IMG/VR virus record: IMGVR_UViG_3300038678_000052
Span: 1-42,866 of that record
Origin: a virus
Length of the DNA: 42,866 nucleotides
Strand: one strand, 5' to 3'
Shown: positions 22,628 through 31,307 of the stretch, in pieces
Layout of the letters: every line of letters starts with the position of its first letter
Position numbering within the stretch: the first letter of the stretch is position 1
The notes under the pieces: model-generated
What the model was told of the DNA's origin: nothing
Database searches by the model: none
The model's input: only the letters and a program-made list of their open reading frames with translations
Position numbers and translations under genes: made by a program

Positions 22628-23216
22628 TGTCCAGCTCCCTGAAAATCACAATTTGAACGCTTGTATTTTGACTGGTGTTTCCGGCAGGCGGAGTATACGC
22701 GATAGCAAAAGACGCACCGGGAGGTATAACCACCGGACCGGCCTCAAACTCACGGCTCAATAAACCTTCAGGCTCTAACGTTTGAGGTGTATTGATACCA
22801 TTGGTTATGGTTTTGCCCTCCCCGCCTAATTTAATAGTGGACGGGAGCTGCTTAGGACTTCCAATATTGAGATTAATTGCCGGCAAGTCAACGCCCGCGC
22901 TGATCAGCGTCCCTTCTGTGGCGCCAACATTGAATTGATTGAATGAATCACCCGATCCGCCCGTAGATACACCAAAAGCAGCGGCAATACTATCAACCAC
23001 CCATTGCACAGTGTCCTCGTTCTTGACATAGAGTAACCATGATTCGGTGTCTGTTGTCAGATTGACAGTGCCTGTGGTGATGAAAAAAGTATCCCCGTTG
23101 ATTGATGCTTCAACAACGGCATCCTTTGAAACAGCTGCTGTATTCAGCCGGTTGTTTTTATCAACCTTAGCTGTACTACCAGACCGGCCATCGACAATAG
23201 TACTGTCACCGCTCAT
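22620..23216 (-). CDS. Predicted virion protein, beta-rich, member 1 of a tandem family
   Basis: A 198-residue protein. The N-terminus (VDGRSGSTAKVDKNNRLNTA) carries the clearest form of the shared motif. It continues with strands (GDTFFITTGTVNLTTDTESW) and a C-terminal VVIPPGASFAIAYTPPAGNT, the same IPPG/IPQG element as in the 22094 product. The three tandem genes probably arose by duplication. Confidence 0.6.
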   Translation of the reverse strand: MSGDSTIVDGRSGSTAKVDKNNRLNTAAVSKDAVVEASINGDTFFITTGTVNLTTDTESWLLYVKNEDTVQWVVDSIAAAFGVSTGGSGDSFNQFNVGATEGTLISAGVDLPAINLNIGSPKQLPSTIKLGGEGKTITNGINTPQTLEPEGLLSREFEAGPVVIPPGASFAIAYTPPAGNTSQNTSVQIVIFRELDNG

Positions 23217-23641
23217 CGCACGTCACCCCCGTCAATATCGGTTTCAAATGCTTCTTCAAATCGAGCATTCAATAAATGTAATTCTGTGTTAATCGAATCT
23301 AAAGCCACCAAAAGTGACTGTCTGAATTCTTGTTCACTTATTCTATCTTTTGATTCACTGTCGCGCAATAACTCAACGTTGACAAGCCCGCCATCAGTGT
23401 TACAAAAAGCCCACAAACCGGCATCACCAGGTATTGAGTTATAAGGTATCCCGTTTTCACGTTGAATGATCTTAAATGCGGTGTTTTTTTTGGTAGGTTG
23501 TGTTGCCTGAACAGCAAAATATAAATCACACACACCAATATTCTGAACAGAGACTTCAGCACCAACACTGATGCCGGATAGGGTGTATAGGTCAACCCAT
23601 TGATTAACAGGTATGACGATGTTTTGGAGGGTATTAGCCAT
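23213..23641 (-). CDS. Predicted virion protein, 142 aa
   Basis: Residues 1-90 are strand-rich (NIVIPVNQWVDLYTLSGISV, EVSVQNIGVCDLYFAVQATQ) and the last 45 are helical (EQEFRQSLLVALDSINTELH). A beta head with a helical tail fits a head fibre or decoration protein. The ATG lies 4 nt after the T-run of a terminator hairpin and no Shine-Dalgarno is visible, so translation may depend on read-through and an unusual initiation context. Confidence 0.6.
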   Translation of the reverse strand: MANTLQNIVIPVNQWVDLYTLSGISVGAEVSVQNIGVCDLYFAVQATQPTKKNTAFKIIQRENGIPYNSIPGDAGLWAFCNTDGGLVNVELLRDSESKDRISEQEFRQSLLVALDSINTELHLLNARFEEAFETDIDGGDVR

Positions 23642-23644
23642 ATT

Positions 23645-23670
23645 AAAAAATAGGGGCCGTTAAGCCCCTA
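23645..23670 (-). terminator. Rho-independent terminator inside the late operon
   Basis: On the minus strand a perfect 7-bp stem TAGGGGC / GCCCCTA with a 6-nt loop is followed directly by six T residues. It lies after the gene at 23681-23989, downstream of the major capsid gene. It would stop a large fraction of late transcripts there, raising capsid protein relative to the connector and tail proteins encoded further on. Confidence 0.85.
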
Positions 23671-23680
23671 TCTCAGTGGT

Positions 23681-23989
23681 TTACAGAGAGTTACCGGCCG
23701 CAATCTCAGCTTCAGCCTTTGCAATCTCTTCTTTGAGGCGTTCTGCACCCCAACGATTAGACCCTTCAAGGCTCAGCTCAGCGGCACGCGCTTTCAGTGC
23801 TTCTCTTTCATCAGCACCGTCAGCCACATCAACAGTTTCACCGTCCAATGGTGTGACAAATCCCCGCTTCACATAACCTTTGGCCTGCTCTTCAGTCATT
23901 GCCAAGCTAGTGCCGCGCGCAATGTGAGTCAGCTTGCCATCAACTGATAAATGAAGTTGAGGATGATCAACACGATATTGTTTCTTCAT
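23681..23989 (-). CDS. Small head-associated protein, 102 aa
   Basis: Residues 1-50 (KKQYRVDHPQLHLSVDGKLT, then MTEEQAKGYVKRGFVTPL) form a small domain similar to short virion proteins encoded after capsid genes. The C-terminal half is acidic and helical (DEREALKARAAELSLEGSNR), close to a HeH/SAP-like extension (GSNRWGAERLKEEI). It is the last gene before the internal terminator. Role unknown. Confidence 0.65.
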   Translation of the reverse strand: MKKQYRVDHPQLHLSVDGKLTHIARGTSLAMTEEQAKGYVKRGFVTPLDGETVDVADGADEREALKARAAELSLEGSNRWGAERLKEEIAKAEAEIAAGNSL

Positions 23990-23999
23990 ACCCTACTCC

Positions 24000-25058
24000 T
24001 TATGGGATTTCATGTGCGAATAATGCACAAGTGTTGTTGAAGAAATCCGTACGAACTTCAAAACCAATCGCACCCCAAACCACAAATTCATAGTTTGAGT
24101 TGTAGACCGGGCGAGGCATCGCAACTGTGTTCAGACCCATACCGACCATAGGACGGATGAAGTTTGAATCAAGAGGGAAGGCCATCAGCTCATTACCAGT
24201 CAGCTTAGAGCTAACCTTAATGGCAGCAACACCCATCAGCTGTGCAAGCTCCTGGCTGATCAGTTTTGCGTCATACTGAGTGCTGAATTTACGTTCAAAG
24301 TTAGACATGATTTCACGGCTAACATAGTACGTTGCTTCACGCTCGCACTTGTTGGTGATCCACAGCACGTCACGAACCTGAATGAACGCGGCTTTGATCT
24401 GATCACCGGTGTTTGATGTCAGCGTAAAGTCAAAGTTGATACCAGAGGCGTCAAGGTCAACTTGAGCAACACGGCTATCATTACGCATGCCCTGCCAATC
24501 CAGACCATCAACCTTGATGAACTGACCATTCTTGTCTTTGTGACCGTCAAGGAAAGCATCAGCCAGATGACGACGGATTGTTGCAACGGATTCACGCTGA
24601 TCATCAATCAGGCCGTCAAAGCCTTCAGATGTCATCGCATTCCATTCGCGCCAGTTGCGGTAAAAACCAGTGTCATGAACTGGAATGATTGAGCCGTCAA
24701 AGCTGAAATCAGTCTGATCCATCTTCACGCCAATTTGACCGGACATAGATGATTGAGCGTTGCCAGCGTCAGATACCTGACGGAAACGATTAACCAGCTT
24801 ACCGATTGACAGTGAACGGGACAGAGGCAACAGATCATTCAAGAATGTGTCACCGTCATCTGAGCGCATACGCTCAACAGTCACGTTGTCAAATTCCTGA
24901 TACACGTCACGCGGGATCAGACCCTCATTAACATTCAGGCCAGCCATTGCGTTCAGCGACATGTTATGTCGGTTTGACGCGTCACGGGCTCGCCGAACTT
25001 CCTGCCATTGCTCTGCACCAGAGCGGCTGTTAAGAATAATATCTTTATGAAGTAGCAT
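24000..25058 (-). CDS. Major capsid protein
   Basis: A 352-residue protein. Its position after protease/scaffold and decoration genes, its length, and the pattern (GLIPRDVYQEFDNVTVERMR, IGKLVNRFRQVSDAGNAQSS, FIRPMVGMGLNTVAMPRPVY, FEVRTDFFNNTCALFAHEIP) fit an HK97-fold major capsid protein of the type seen in aquatic gammaproteobacterial myophages. The C-terminal block with a short acidic/His end is typical. No N-terminal delta domain is evident, consistent with a separate scaffold. Confidence 0.82.
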   Translation of the reverse strand: MLLHKDIILNSRSGAEQWQEVRRARDASNRHNMSLNAMAGLNVNEGLIPRDVYQEFDNVTVERMRSDDGDTFLNDLLPLSRSLSIGKLVNRFRQVSDAGNAQSSMSGQIGVKMDQTDFSFDGSIIPVHDTGFYRNWREWNAMTSEGFDGLIDDQRESVATIRRHLADAFLDGHKDKNGQFIKVDGLDWQGMRNDSRVAQVDLDASGINFDFTLTSNTGDQIKAAFIQVRDVLWITNKCEREATYYVSREIMSNFERKFSTQYDAKLISQELAQLMGVAAIKVSSKLTGNELMAFPLDSNFIRPMVGMGLNTVAMPRPVYNSNYEFVVWGAIGFEVRTDFFNNTCALFAHEIP

Positions 25059-25070
25059 ATCTCAGTTCTC

Positions 25071-25535
25071 CTACGCTACGCGAACGCTAACAAGCTGCGT
25101 CGCTGTTGTGGTTACTGTTTCGTCGCTGTAACACAACACCTGTTCACTGGTAGCGCCGACCACAGCCGGTGTTACAGCAATTTTCAGCAGACCTGCACCA
25201 TTCAGCGCCAACGGAGTGCCGCGAACGAGAGCCTGTCCAGTGATGACCAACACATTGGCGAATTCACCGGAACGCAGTTTGACCGCTTCCATGTTTTCAT
25301 TAATGGTCCAGTCATCGTCAACAGTCTTGCTTTTGATCCAGTCTTTGTTAGCAACTAACAGTTCCTGACCGAAAACAGTTGCCGCATTGGCGTTTGCCTG
25401 TAGGCCAGTTGCGACCTCTTCAACCACTGTGCCAGGGGTAGTAGCAGCAAGTGCCTTACCTTCAATCAGCAACGGTTTGTGATTTGCATCATCAGCAGGG
25501 CCAACAAAAATGGTACGTTTTCCAATAATAGCCAT
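25071..25535 (-). CDS. Predicted capsid decoration protein
   Basis: A 154-residue protein: MAIIGKRTIFVGPADDANHK, then a long Ala/Val/Thr-rich beta segment (VKLRSGEFANVLVITGQALV, GTPLALNGAGLLKIAVTPAV). Small beta proteins between protease and capsid genes are usually head-stabilising proteins. Exact family not recognised. Confidence 0.65.
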   Translation of the reverse strand: MAIIGKRTIFVGPADDANHKPLLIEGKALAATTPGTVVEEVATGLQANANAATVFGQELLVANKDWIKSKTVDDDWTINENMEAVKLRSGEFANVLVITGQALVRGTPLALNGAGLLKIAVTPAVVGATSEQVLCYSDETVTTTATQLVSVRVA

Positions 25536-25547
25536 GAGTCAACCCTC

Positions 25548-25985
25548 CTATTTAGGCATATCAACAGGGGCTGAGAACTGATCGTTCTGACCGCCACTGT
25601 GGTTAATAACAGGGGACAGACCGAAGCCAGGCTGACAATTTGCCGCCATTTCTTTCAGTTTATCCACACCTAATACTTTCAAACTGTCCGCATCCAATGC
25701 GGGATACTTGCCGCTGTTAGCAACAAGGTCAGCCAAGCGGGTTACTTCCGCTTCATCTGCTGAGTTTAATTTTGCTTCCAAGCCGTCAATCTTGTCAGTC
25801 AACGGCTTTAGAGCGTTAGCAACAACATCGGCAAGGCCGTTGTCATCACCAGCACCGCCAGCACCGTCACCGTCAGATTGGCTGGCTTGAAGCTCACTGT
25901 ATGCGGCCAATAGATCAGCATCAGAAGCATCAGCGTTAACTGAGATTCCTGCATCACTCAAGGCTTTCAACATGAGTTCCTTCAT
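25548..25985 (-). CDS. Internal-start scaffold protein (Nu3-like), same frame
   Basis: ATG at 25985-25983 lies inside the protease gene in frame. It is preceded by AGAAGGT with 6-7 nt spacing, a better Shine-Dalgarno than expected by chance inside a coding region. The product of 145 residues starts MKELMLKALSDAGISVNADA and is mostly helical and acidic. Phages with protease-scaffold fusions, lambda C/Nu3 being the model, commonly make the scaffold in excess from such an internal start. Confidence 0.6.
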   Translation of the reverse strand: MKELMLKALSDAGISVNADASDADLLAAYSELQASQSDGDGAGGAGDDNGLADVVANALKPLTDKIDGLEAKLNSADEAEVTRLADLVANSGKYPALDADSLKVLGVDKLKEMAANCQPGFGLSPVINHSGGQNDQFSAPVDMPK

Positions 25986-26924
25986 AGCGTTACCTTCTAA
26001 ATGGTTGGTTTTTGGGGTAAATGTCACATTCCGTTCAACTGGCAACGGAATACCGACAATCGTTGCGAGGCCCTGTTCATCAATGACGAAAGGCACCTCA
26101 AATAATTGGTCATTAGACCAGAAAATAACTTTATCACTGAACAGCTCTTCAATCCAGTCAGCGTCAACGGCTGAACGCTCAAATGCGCTATCAACAGCCT
26201 TATGTATCTCAGTTAGAGACATGCCTTCCTGATTACCGTAGAGTGCAGCAAGCCTATTGAACTGATATGGCGCATCTCCGCTACCAGATCCCGAATTTAT
26301 ATCAAACTTCTGGACATCTGTTTGCTCGCCATCTTTGTTGACTGCTACTCCAACACCTTGATGGGGTTGAGCGGCGCCAACTGAGTCAAGCAGGATAGCG
26401 TCATGATCAAACATCAAGTCACGGGCAATCCATGTGAATTCATCACCGTGGGCGTTCGTTTGCGGTTCTGCCAGTTCTTCAGGCATTAAGAACACCCCCA
26501 CCGAGGTGTGAATAGGCCGCGGATCACTATTATTTTCTAACTCATCGATACGGTCAAGTAAGCGTTTGCCACGATCAGTCTTGAGGGCTTCAGCAACGTT
26601 GATGAATTTGTCAACGTGTACGCGGCCACCTTCACGACGAACATTTCTGTTGAATGCTCCAGCGTGAAACCCGTGGATCGCGCGCGGATCGCTGGCAGAG
26701 ATAAACTGTCCGTTCACAAAAGGGTGTTCAATTGGAGCAAGTGTCAGCTCAAGTGTTTCAAAACCTTTGGCAATCTCTTCAGCAGGGTACAGGCCACCGT
26801 TCATAACGATGTCATCAGGAAGGGTTGAGCTTGATACAATGATGTGTTCAACACCATCAATTGATTCTCTACGCACAGCATCGCGGTTTACGAGCGTTCG
26901 ACATTGGATCATTATACGTTTCAT
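25548..26924 (-). CDS. Prohead protease (DUF2213-like) fused to scaffold domain
   Basis: A 458-residue protein. Residues 1-200 (VEHIIVSSSTLPDDIVMNGG, APIEHPFVNGQFISASDPRA, PIHTSVGVFLMPEE, MFDHDAILLDSVGAAQPHQG) match the DUF2213 protease class, in which His (EHP) and Ser (TSVG) are the likely catalytic residues. Residues about 315-458 are a helical acidic scaffold-like region (KELMLKALSDAGISVNADAS, DGLEAKLNSADEAEVTRLAD). An internal start for the scaffold part is listed separately. Confidence 0.82.
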   Translation of the reverse strand: MKRIMIQCRTLVNRDAVRRESIDGVEHIIVSSSTLPDDIVMNGGLYPAEEIAKGFETLELTLAPIEHPFVNGQFISASDPRAIHGFHAGAFNRNVRREGGRVHVDKFINVAEALKTDRGKRLLDRIDELENNSDPRPIHTSVGVFLMPEELAEPQTNAHGDEFTWIARDLMFDHDAILLDSVGAAQPHQGVGVAVNKDGEQTDVQKFDINSGSGSGDAPYQFNRLAALYGNQEGMSLTEIHKAVDSAFERSAVDADWIEELFSDKVIFWSNDQLFEVPFVIDEQGLATIVGIPLPVERNVTFTPKTNHLEGNAMKELMLKALSDAGISVNADASDADLLAAYSELQASQSDGDGAGGAGDDNGLADVVANALKPLTDKIDGLEAKLNSADEAEVTRLADLVANSGKYPALDADSLKVLGVDKLKEMAANCQPGFGLSPVINHSGGQNDQFSAPVDMPK

Positions 26925-26960
26925 AGTCGGTTTATAACCTCATTCTGTATACGGTGCAAG

Positions 26961-27899
26961 TTAATCACTAAAAAACTCCCTACCCTCAGCCTTAATGTCA
27001 GCCTGTAATTCAGCCTGAACAACATTGCCTTGGCGGTCAATCAGCACTGATCTGATATTGCACTTGCAATTAATTCGATTTGGTGTAATAGCCCACCATT
27101 GCCGTTGATCGGCTGTCGTGTAGGCATTTCCGTGGCGATCAGCGTGTGTTTGTCTGGTTGTTGGTGATAGTGCTGAAATATGAATCACACCGGCTCTGAG
27201 TCCTGTTTGTTCTCGCAGTATATCAGTCGCATCAAGTTTGGCATTTGTGTATGCCTGATTAATTTCAGTTTCAGCTATTCGTTTAGCGCTTGACTTGGCA
27301 ACGTCGAACCGCTCACTGATTTCATTAGCAATTAACGTTGGTGTATCACCGGCTTGAATGCCCGCGTTGATCCGCTGCAGCACCTGTGCCGTTGTCCGCT
27401 CACTTAACCCTTTGATGGTGGTGAAGTTGCTGACTTGTGCATTGTTCAACGCTGCTCGATAGGGCTCAGACAACAACACCTGTTCAACAGGCACTGCTTG
27501 AGGTGGCAAACCGTTGATCAACACGCCAGCAGCCACAGCACCGGTCACCAACACATTGAAATCACGCACCTCTTCAACGGTCCCCTGCCGATAAGGCAAT
27601 TCAACGTCATCCTTCCAGTACCAACCAAACGGCATGACATCGGTTTGTGTTTCAAGCAATTCATCATTCAGTATGAATTCAACAGACCGCCCAAATTCAG
27701 CCTGATCAAAATCATAGTCATAGACGGCTATTTGTTCAGCGTTGACAATACGGGTCTGTGTGCGACGGGTACGCGGAACAGCCCTGAACAACGCCTTGAC
27801 CTCACGTTCAGCACGGGTCAGCCTGACAGACAGACGGCGTGTTGACTTGTTGCGGTTGACTGCTTGACCGGTGGGGTCTGATTTGGTTTTTTTAGGCAT
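26961..27899 (-). CDS. Head morphogenesis protein, Mu gpF-like
   Basis: A 312-residue protein. The C-terminal part has the Mu F signature: AKRIAETEINQAYTNAKLDA, LSPTTRQTHADRHGNAY and WAITPNRINCKCNIRSVLID, i.e. the conserved H..RHG and CxC elements. It starts with a basic N-terminus. Such minor head proteins are incorporated in few copies near the portal; some relatives are fused to toxin domains, but none is seen here. Confidence 0.85.
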   Translation of the reverse strand: MPKKTKSDPTGQAVNRNKSTRRLSVRLTRAEREVKALFRAVPRTRRTQTRIVNAEQIAVYDYDFDQAEFGRSVEFILNDELLETQTDVMPFGWYWKDDVELPYRQGTVEEVRDFNVLVTGAVAAGVLINGLPPQAVPVEQVLLSEPYRAALNNAQVSNFTTIKGLSERTTAQVLQRINAGIQAGDTPTLIANEISERFDVAKSSAKRIAETEINQAYTNAKLDATDILREQTGLRAGVIHISALSPTTRQTHADRHGNAYTTADQRQWWAITPNRINCKCNIRSVLIDRQGNVVQAELQADIKAEGREFFSD

Positions 27900-28015
27900 T
27901 AATTACACCAAATCATAAACAGTGAGCCAATACAGAACCCCACCCAAAATTTGGAATCTGACACAGCGTAATGAATAAAACCAATCGTTGCCTGATATGC
28001 AGTCAAGTTACCCAT
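27899..28015 (-). CDS. Small membrane protein, 38 aa
   Basis: I chose ATG at 28015 (MGNLTAYQATIGFIHYAVSD) because it overlaps the end of the upstream gene; a longer frame extension is a shadow. One hydrophobic helix (KFWVGFCIGSLFMIWCN) ends the protein. The stop overlaps the F-like gene start. No family; membrane proteins are unusual inside a head gene block. Confidence 0.5.
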   Translation of the reverse strand: MGNLTAYQATIGFIHYAVSDSKFWVGFCIGSLFMIWCN

Positions 28016-28202
28016 CACTACAGGGCTCTTTCGGGCGCATTTCAGATAATGACTCAAGACCGTAAGATTTCTTAGGTGGGTCATATACAGTGCGTAGAAG
28101 ATCGCCAGCAGCGACTATTGCCTCAAACGACACTTCAAGAGTCTCACCGTCAACATCGAATTCCAGCATGCCGGCGCTAACAACTCTTATTGATGTAGTC
28201 AT
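28008..28202 (-). CDS. Hypothetical protein, 64 aa
   Basis: Starts MTTSIRVVSAGMLEFDVDGE. The first 45 residues form a small beta domain with a helix (VSFEAIVAAGDLLRTVYDPP); the tail is polar and Pro-rich. It overlaps the portal stop by 4 nt. No family recognised; could be a minor virion or accessory protein. Confidence 0.6.
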   Translation of the reverse strand: MTTSIRVVSAGMLEFDVDGETLEVSFEAIVAAGDLLRTVYDPPKKSYGLESLSEMRPKEPCSDG

Positions 28203-29545
28203 TCCTCACCACCCTCATCCGGCTCAAGCTCAGCCTCAAAACCAGCAGCCTCTCTAATTTCCTCACCAGAAAATGGAACTTCACCGCCTGACTTGAATTG
28301 CTTCTCGTTAACGCCAGCCATCTTGTCAGCGTTTTCAAGTTTCTCATTGTCAGAACGGGCCAGCAGGTCATCCCACACAATCTGATATTCAGATGATGGC
28401 AAGATGCCAAACTGAATCAGCCAGTCAAACACATCACGGACCATTTCAGTCATGAAGTTTTCACGTCTAGACTGAACCACTGACAAGAATTGTTGACTGT
28501 CCTCAGAACTGGCAAGGCGGCCGGTCTGTTGACCGATTAGGATGGTTGCTGGGATTTGTGCGCCAGCTGCCACATCATTCAAAGCAATGTTGAAGAAATG
28601 TTCAGGGCTAATCAGTGATGATTCAAGTGTTTTCGCTTCCATGCCAGGCGTCCACATAGCCCGGCGGGAACGGTTACGGCTAAAGTCATCATATTGATCG
28701 TTGAATTTATCAAGCTTGTCCTTGAACTGCATGGCACTGGCGCCATCCTTCAGATCAAACACAATATTCTGTGATGAATTTTTGTAGAACCCTTCGCCAC
28801 CACCGCCAATGATCTTGCGTAGGTCCATCAGTGAGTTGAATATTGACTCAAGTGCTGGGATGCCATAAATCCAACCATCGTCCGCACCTTCAGCAGCAAA
28901 CACAATACGGCTGGCATGAATGCTGATGGTGTTGTTCGTTTCTTCATTGCGGTCACCTTCAACTGACTGACGGTACTGTAAAATAATCGGCTGACCGAAC
29001 GTTTCTGACATGGGGTTTGAGTCTGACTCAATGACCTCAAGCTGTGATTCATACAGTGGCACCATATCCATCAGTGCTGATTCGCCAGACAATTTCCCTT
29101 CAATTGGTTCTTTAGGGTTTTTGCCATCACGAACACGCATGAACATGCCAGCATAACGGCCGACACGCTGACGGGTATCAAGTCCTTTCAACCTGATCCA
29201 TAAATTAATGCGGTCAACCAGAGCATCAACGGCAGTCTCAAACGCGTCAGACCCTTCAACCGTTGGGTTTGTCATCCATCCGGTATCAACGGGCAGTTCA
29301 ACAACATTCTTTGCAATACCAAAACGACGGTACATATTCCAAAAATTGCTGAAATTCAGCTGCATTGGATAACCGAAATCAAGGAACACATTGTGTAATG
29401 TGTCAGAGAAATCATAACCGCCTGAAATCAAGGCACCAATCCGTTTCCGTATGCCAGCAGTGTCACCGGCATCATTACCCATCGTCATCAACTCAGCGGC
29501 CATCGCGTGCAGCTCAGTCAGTTGGTCGTCCTTTTCGTCAGCCAT
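28199..29545 (-). CDS. Portal protein (DUF1073 type)
   Basis: From ATG at 29545 (MADEKDDQLTELHAMAAELM) it is 448 residues. I chose this start because it overlaps the upstream stop as TAATG. FSNFWNMYRRFGIAKNVVEL, VDTGWMTNPTVEG, ISIHASRIVFAAEG and AGAQIPATILIGQQTGRLAS followed by SSEDSQQFLSVV match the DUF1073 portal family common in phages of proteobacteria. It forms the dodecameric DNA channel. Confidence 0.87.
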   Translation of the reverse strand: MADEKDDQLTELHAMAAELMTMGNDAGDTAGIRKRIGALISGGYDFSDTLHNVFLDFGYPMQLNFSNFWNMYRRFGIAKNVVELPVDTGWMTNPTVEGSDAFETAVDALVDRINLWIRLKGLDTRQRVGRYAGMFMRVRDGKNPKEPIEGKLSGESALMDMVPLYESQLEVIESDSNPMSETFGQPIILQYRQSVEGDRNEETNNTISIHASRIVFAAEGADDGWIYGIPALESIFNSLMDLRKIIGGGGEGFYKNSSQNIVFDLKDGASAMQFKDKLDKFNDQYDDFSRNRSRRAMWTPGMEAKTLESSLISPEHFFNIALNDVAAGAQIPATILIGQQTGRLASSEDSQQFLSVVQSRRENFMTEMVRDVFDWLIQFGILPSSEYQIVWDDLLARSDNEKLENADKMAGVNEKQFKSGGEVPFSGEEIREAAGFEAELEPDEGGEE

Positions 29546-29799
29546 TATGAAGCCACCGTCAGTCCGATTAGATTGGTCGCAGTGGTGCCCGTCGCTCTGA
29601 CCCGTCTGCATTTCACTGGTAAAATCTGACCCGCCTGCAATCCAATGAATGTCAACGTTGTGCCTTCAGTGGTATCAACCACCATGTTGCCCGCCACGCC
29701 GACATAGACCTGAACAGCAACAGCAGCCATATCAGCGCTATCGTTAGGGGTGATTGCAAAACCGTCAACGGCTGATTCGCTTATAAATTTAGAAGTCAT
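29545..29799 (-). CDS. Spike-base-like small protein (Rcc01079-type)
   Basis: An 84-residue protein. GFAITPNDSADMAAVAVQVY, VGVAGNMVVDTTEGTTLTFI and RRVRATGTTATNLIGLTV follow the pattern of the 'spike base protein' family known from gene transfer agents (D..DLP.A..ALYVG..G...V....G..V.F..V..G..P.R...V..TGT.A..I). It lies between terminase and portal. It probably decorates the particle; exact site unknown. Confidence 0.68.
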   Translation of the reverse strand: MTSKFISESAVDGFAITPNDSADMAAVAVQVYVGVAGNMVVDTTEGTTLTFIGLQAGQILPVKCRRVRATGTTATNLIGLTVAS

Positions 29800-31307
29800 G
29801 ATTGTTGTCCCATTGCTAGATCAAGTAGTTGTCCGATGTCTCCTGTGACACCTGCCAGTTCGGTCAACAAATGAACTGCAGCGTCAACCCTGTTCGGTGA
29901 TTTCCCGTTAGATTTTTGACTAATCGGATCAAAGTCTAACATTTCATCTTCGCATTTAATCATTCCGCCCTTATGTTGCACAAGTCCTAATTCATACAGC
30001 GACACAACGGGTTCGGCTCTAAGTGTCTTCCCTTTGCTTGCATGGACCCTGATTACCCGTCCTTGATAGCCAGCATTGCGGAGGTTGCTTTCACACATGT
30101 CACCGCCCTGATTGGTCTCAATGACAACACCATCGGCTTCATGTTTATCAACGGCAGCAATGACAGCTTCAGCCCACATGAGAGGTGAACCTTTGCGGCT
30201 GTAGTCACCATCAAGGCTGTATTTTTTATTCGGATATTCACTGCCGACAATGATGCCGTGCTCATCTGATGTTTTGGTGTTAGTGGTTGCAGGGTCAACG
30301 CTTACAAGCGTTCTGATTGGTACTAATCCACCGTAATCAAGTGACCGGGCCTTAGCAATGCTCTTTTCAGTCCACAGTGCGGTTTCTTCATCGCGTTTAA
30401 TCGGTTTCTGCATGTACTGAGCGGCAAATTTACGGCGGTGTGACCTGAGTGCCACAGCGTGCTTCTCGTTGTGCTTAAACGGCCACAACCAGCCGTCAGA
30501 TAGACCGTGATCAATGGGAATGCCGTGGGTGTATTCATCAGGGTACGTTTCACTGTTATCAATGATGACCGGTAAGTTTAAGTGATGCCATTGCTCGCCT
30601 GAACCACCCCGCAACAGGTATCCTGATAAATCATTCCAGTGGATGCGCTGCATGATGACAATGATTGGGATTGTCTCAATAGCAACCCTTGAACTGATAG
30701 TCTCATTGTAACCGTTGTTCACAGCTTCTCTGATTGTCTCACTATATGCGTCATCCGGCTTAACAGGATCATCGATACCCAACGCACCGCTGAACACAGG
30801 GCAAACACCTTCCTCGCCCATGTGACCAGCCCTGAAGCCCGTCACCTGACCGCCTGCAGGGGTTGCCGTGATCCCCCCGTTGACTGTGGTATGCCAAATA
30901 TTTTTACTGTCCGTATCGTTCTTGACATCAATGGGCCACATTTGCTGAAAGGCTTCACTTTTGACGATCTCACGGGTAGTACCGCTGTTGAGCAATACCA
31001 ATTTTTGAGAATAGGATAGGTGCAGAAACCGTGCTTGATGATTGATGGCTAGACCACGGGCCATGTACGCAATAGAAGCAATTTCAGTCTTTGAATAACC
31101 AGGCGGCACATTGATAATCAACCGAGAGATGAAACCAGAATGATCAGGCGGCAACATTGTCCGATCAAGGGCTGCTTGTATCGCCTTGTGGTGTGGGCCA
31201 ATGATCATTTTTGTACCGAACCGTTGCTTGAAAAAGAAACGATTAAAATATAAGCCGTCCTCTTCACATTCGACTTTTCGCGCAAAGATTTCTTCAGCAG
31301 TCGTCAT
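29796..31307 (-). CDS. terL: Terminase large subunit
   Basis: A 503-residue protein. Walker A-like NVPPGYSKTE at residues 66-75, Walker B-type LGIDD near residues 176-180, and coupling motif region IMQRIHWNDLSGYLL near 218-232. The nuclease domain begins VSVDPATTNTKTSDEHGIIV (catalytic Asp near 338) and continues VIETNQGGDMCESNLRNAG. These are the ATPase and RNase-H-like nuclease halves of the packaging motor. ATG overlaps the small subunit stop by 14 nt. Confidence 0.92.
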   Translation of the reverse strand: MTTAEEIFARKVECEEDGLYFNRFFFKQRFGTKMIIGPHHKAIQAALDRTMLPPDHSGFISRLIINVPPGYSKTEIASIAYMARGLAINHQARFLHLSYSQKLVLLNSGTTREIVKSEAFQQMWPIDVKNDTDSKNIWHTTVNGGITATPAGGQVTGFRAGHMGEEGVCPVFSGALGIDDPVKPDDAYSETIREAVNNGYNETISSRVAIETIPIIVIMQRIHWNDLSGYLLRGGSGEQWHHLNLPVIIDNSETYPDEYTHGIPIDHGLSDGWLWPFKHNEKHAVALRSHRRKFAAQYMQKPIKRDEETALWTEKSIAKARSLDYGGLVPIRTLVSVDPATTNTKTSDEHGIIVGSEYPNKKYSLDGDYSRKGSPLMWAEAVIAAVDKHEADGVVIETNQGGDMCESNLRNAGYQGRVIRVHASKGKTLRAEPVVSLYELGLVQHKGGMIKCEDEMLDFDPISQKSNGKSPNRVDAAVHLLTELAGVTGDIGQLLDLAMGQQS

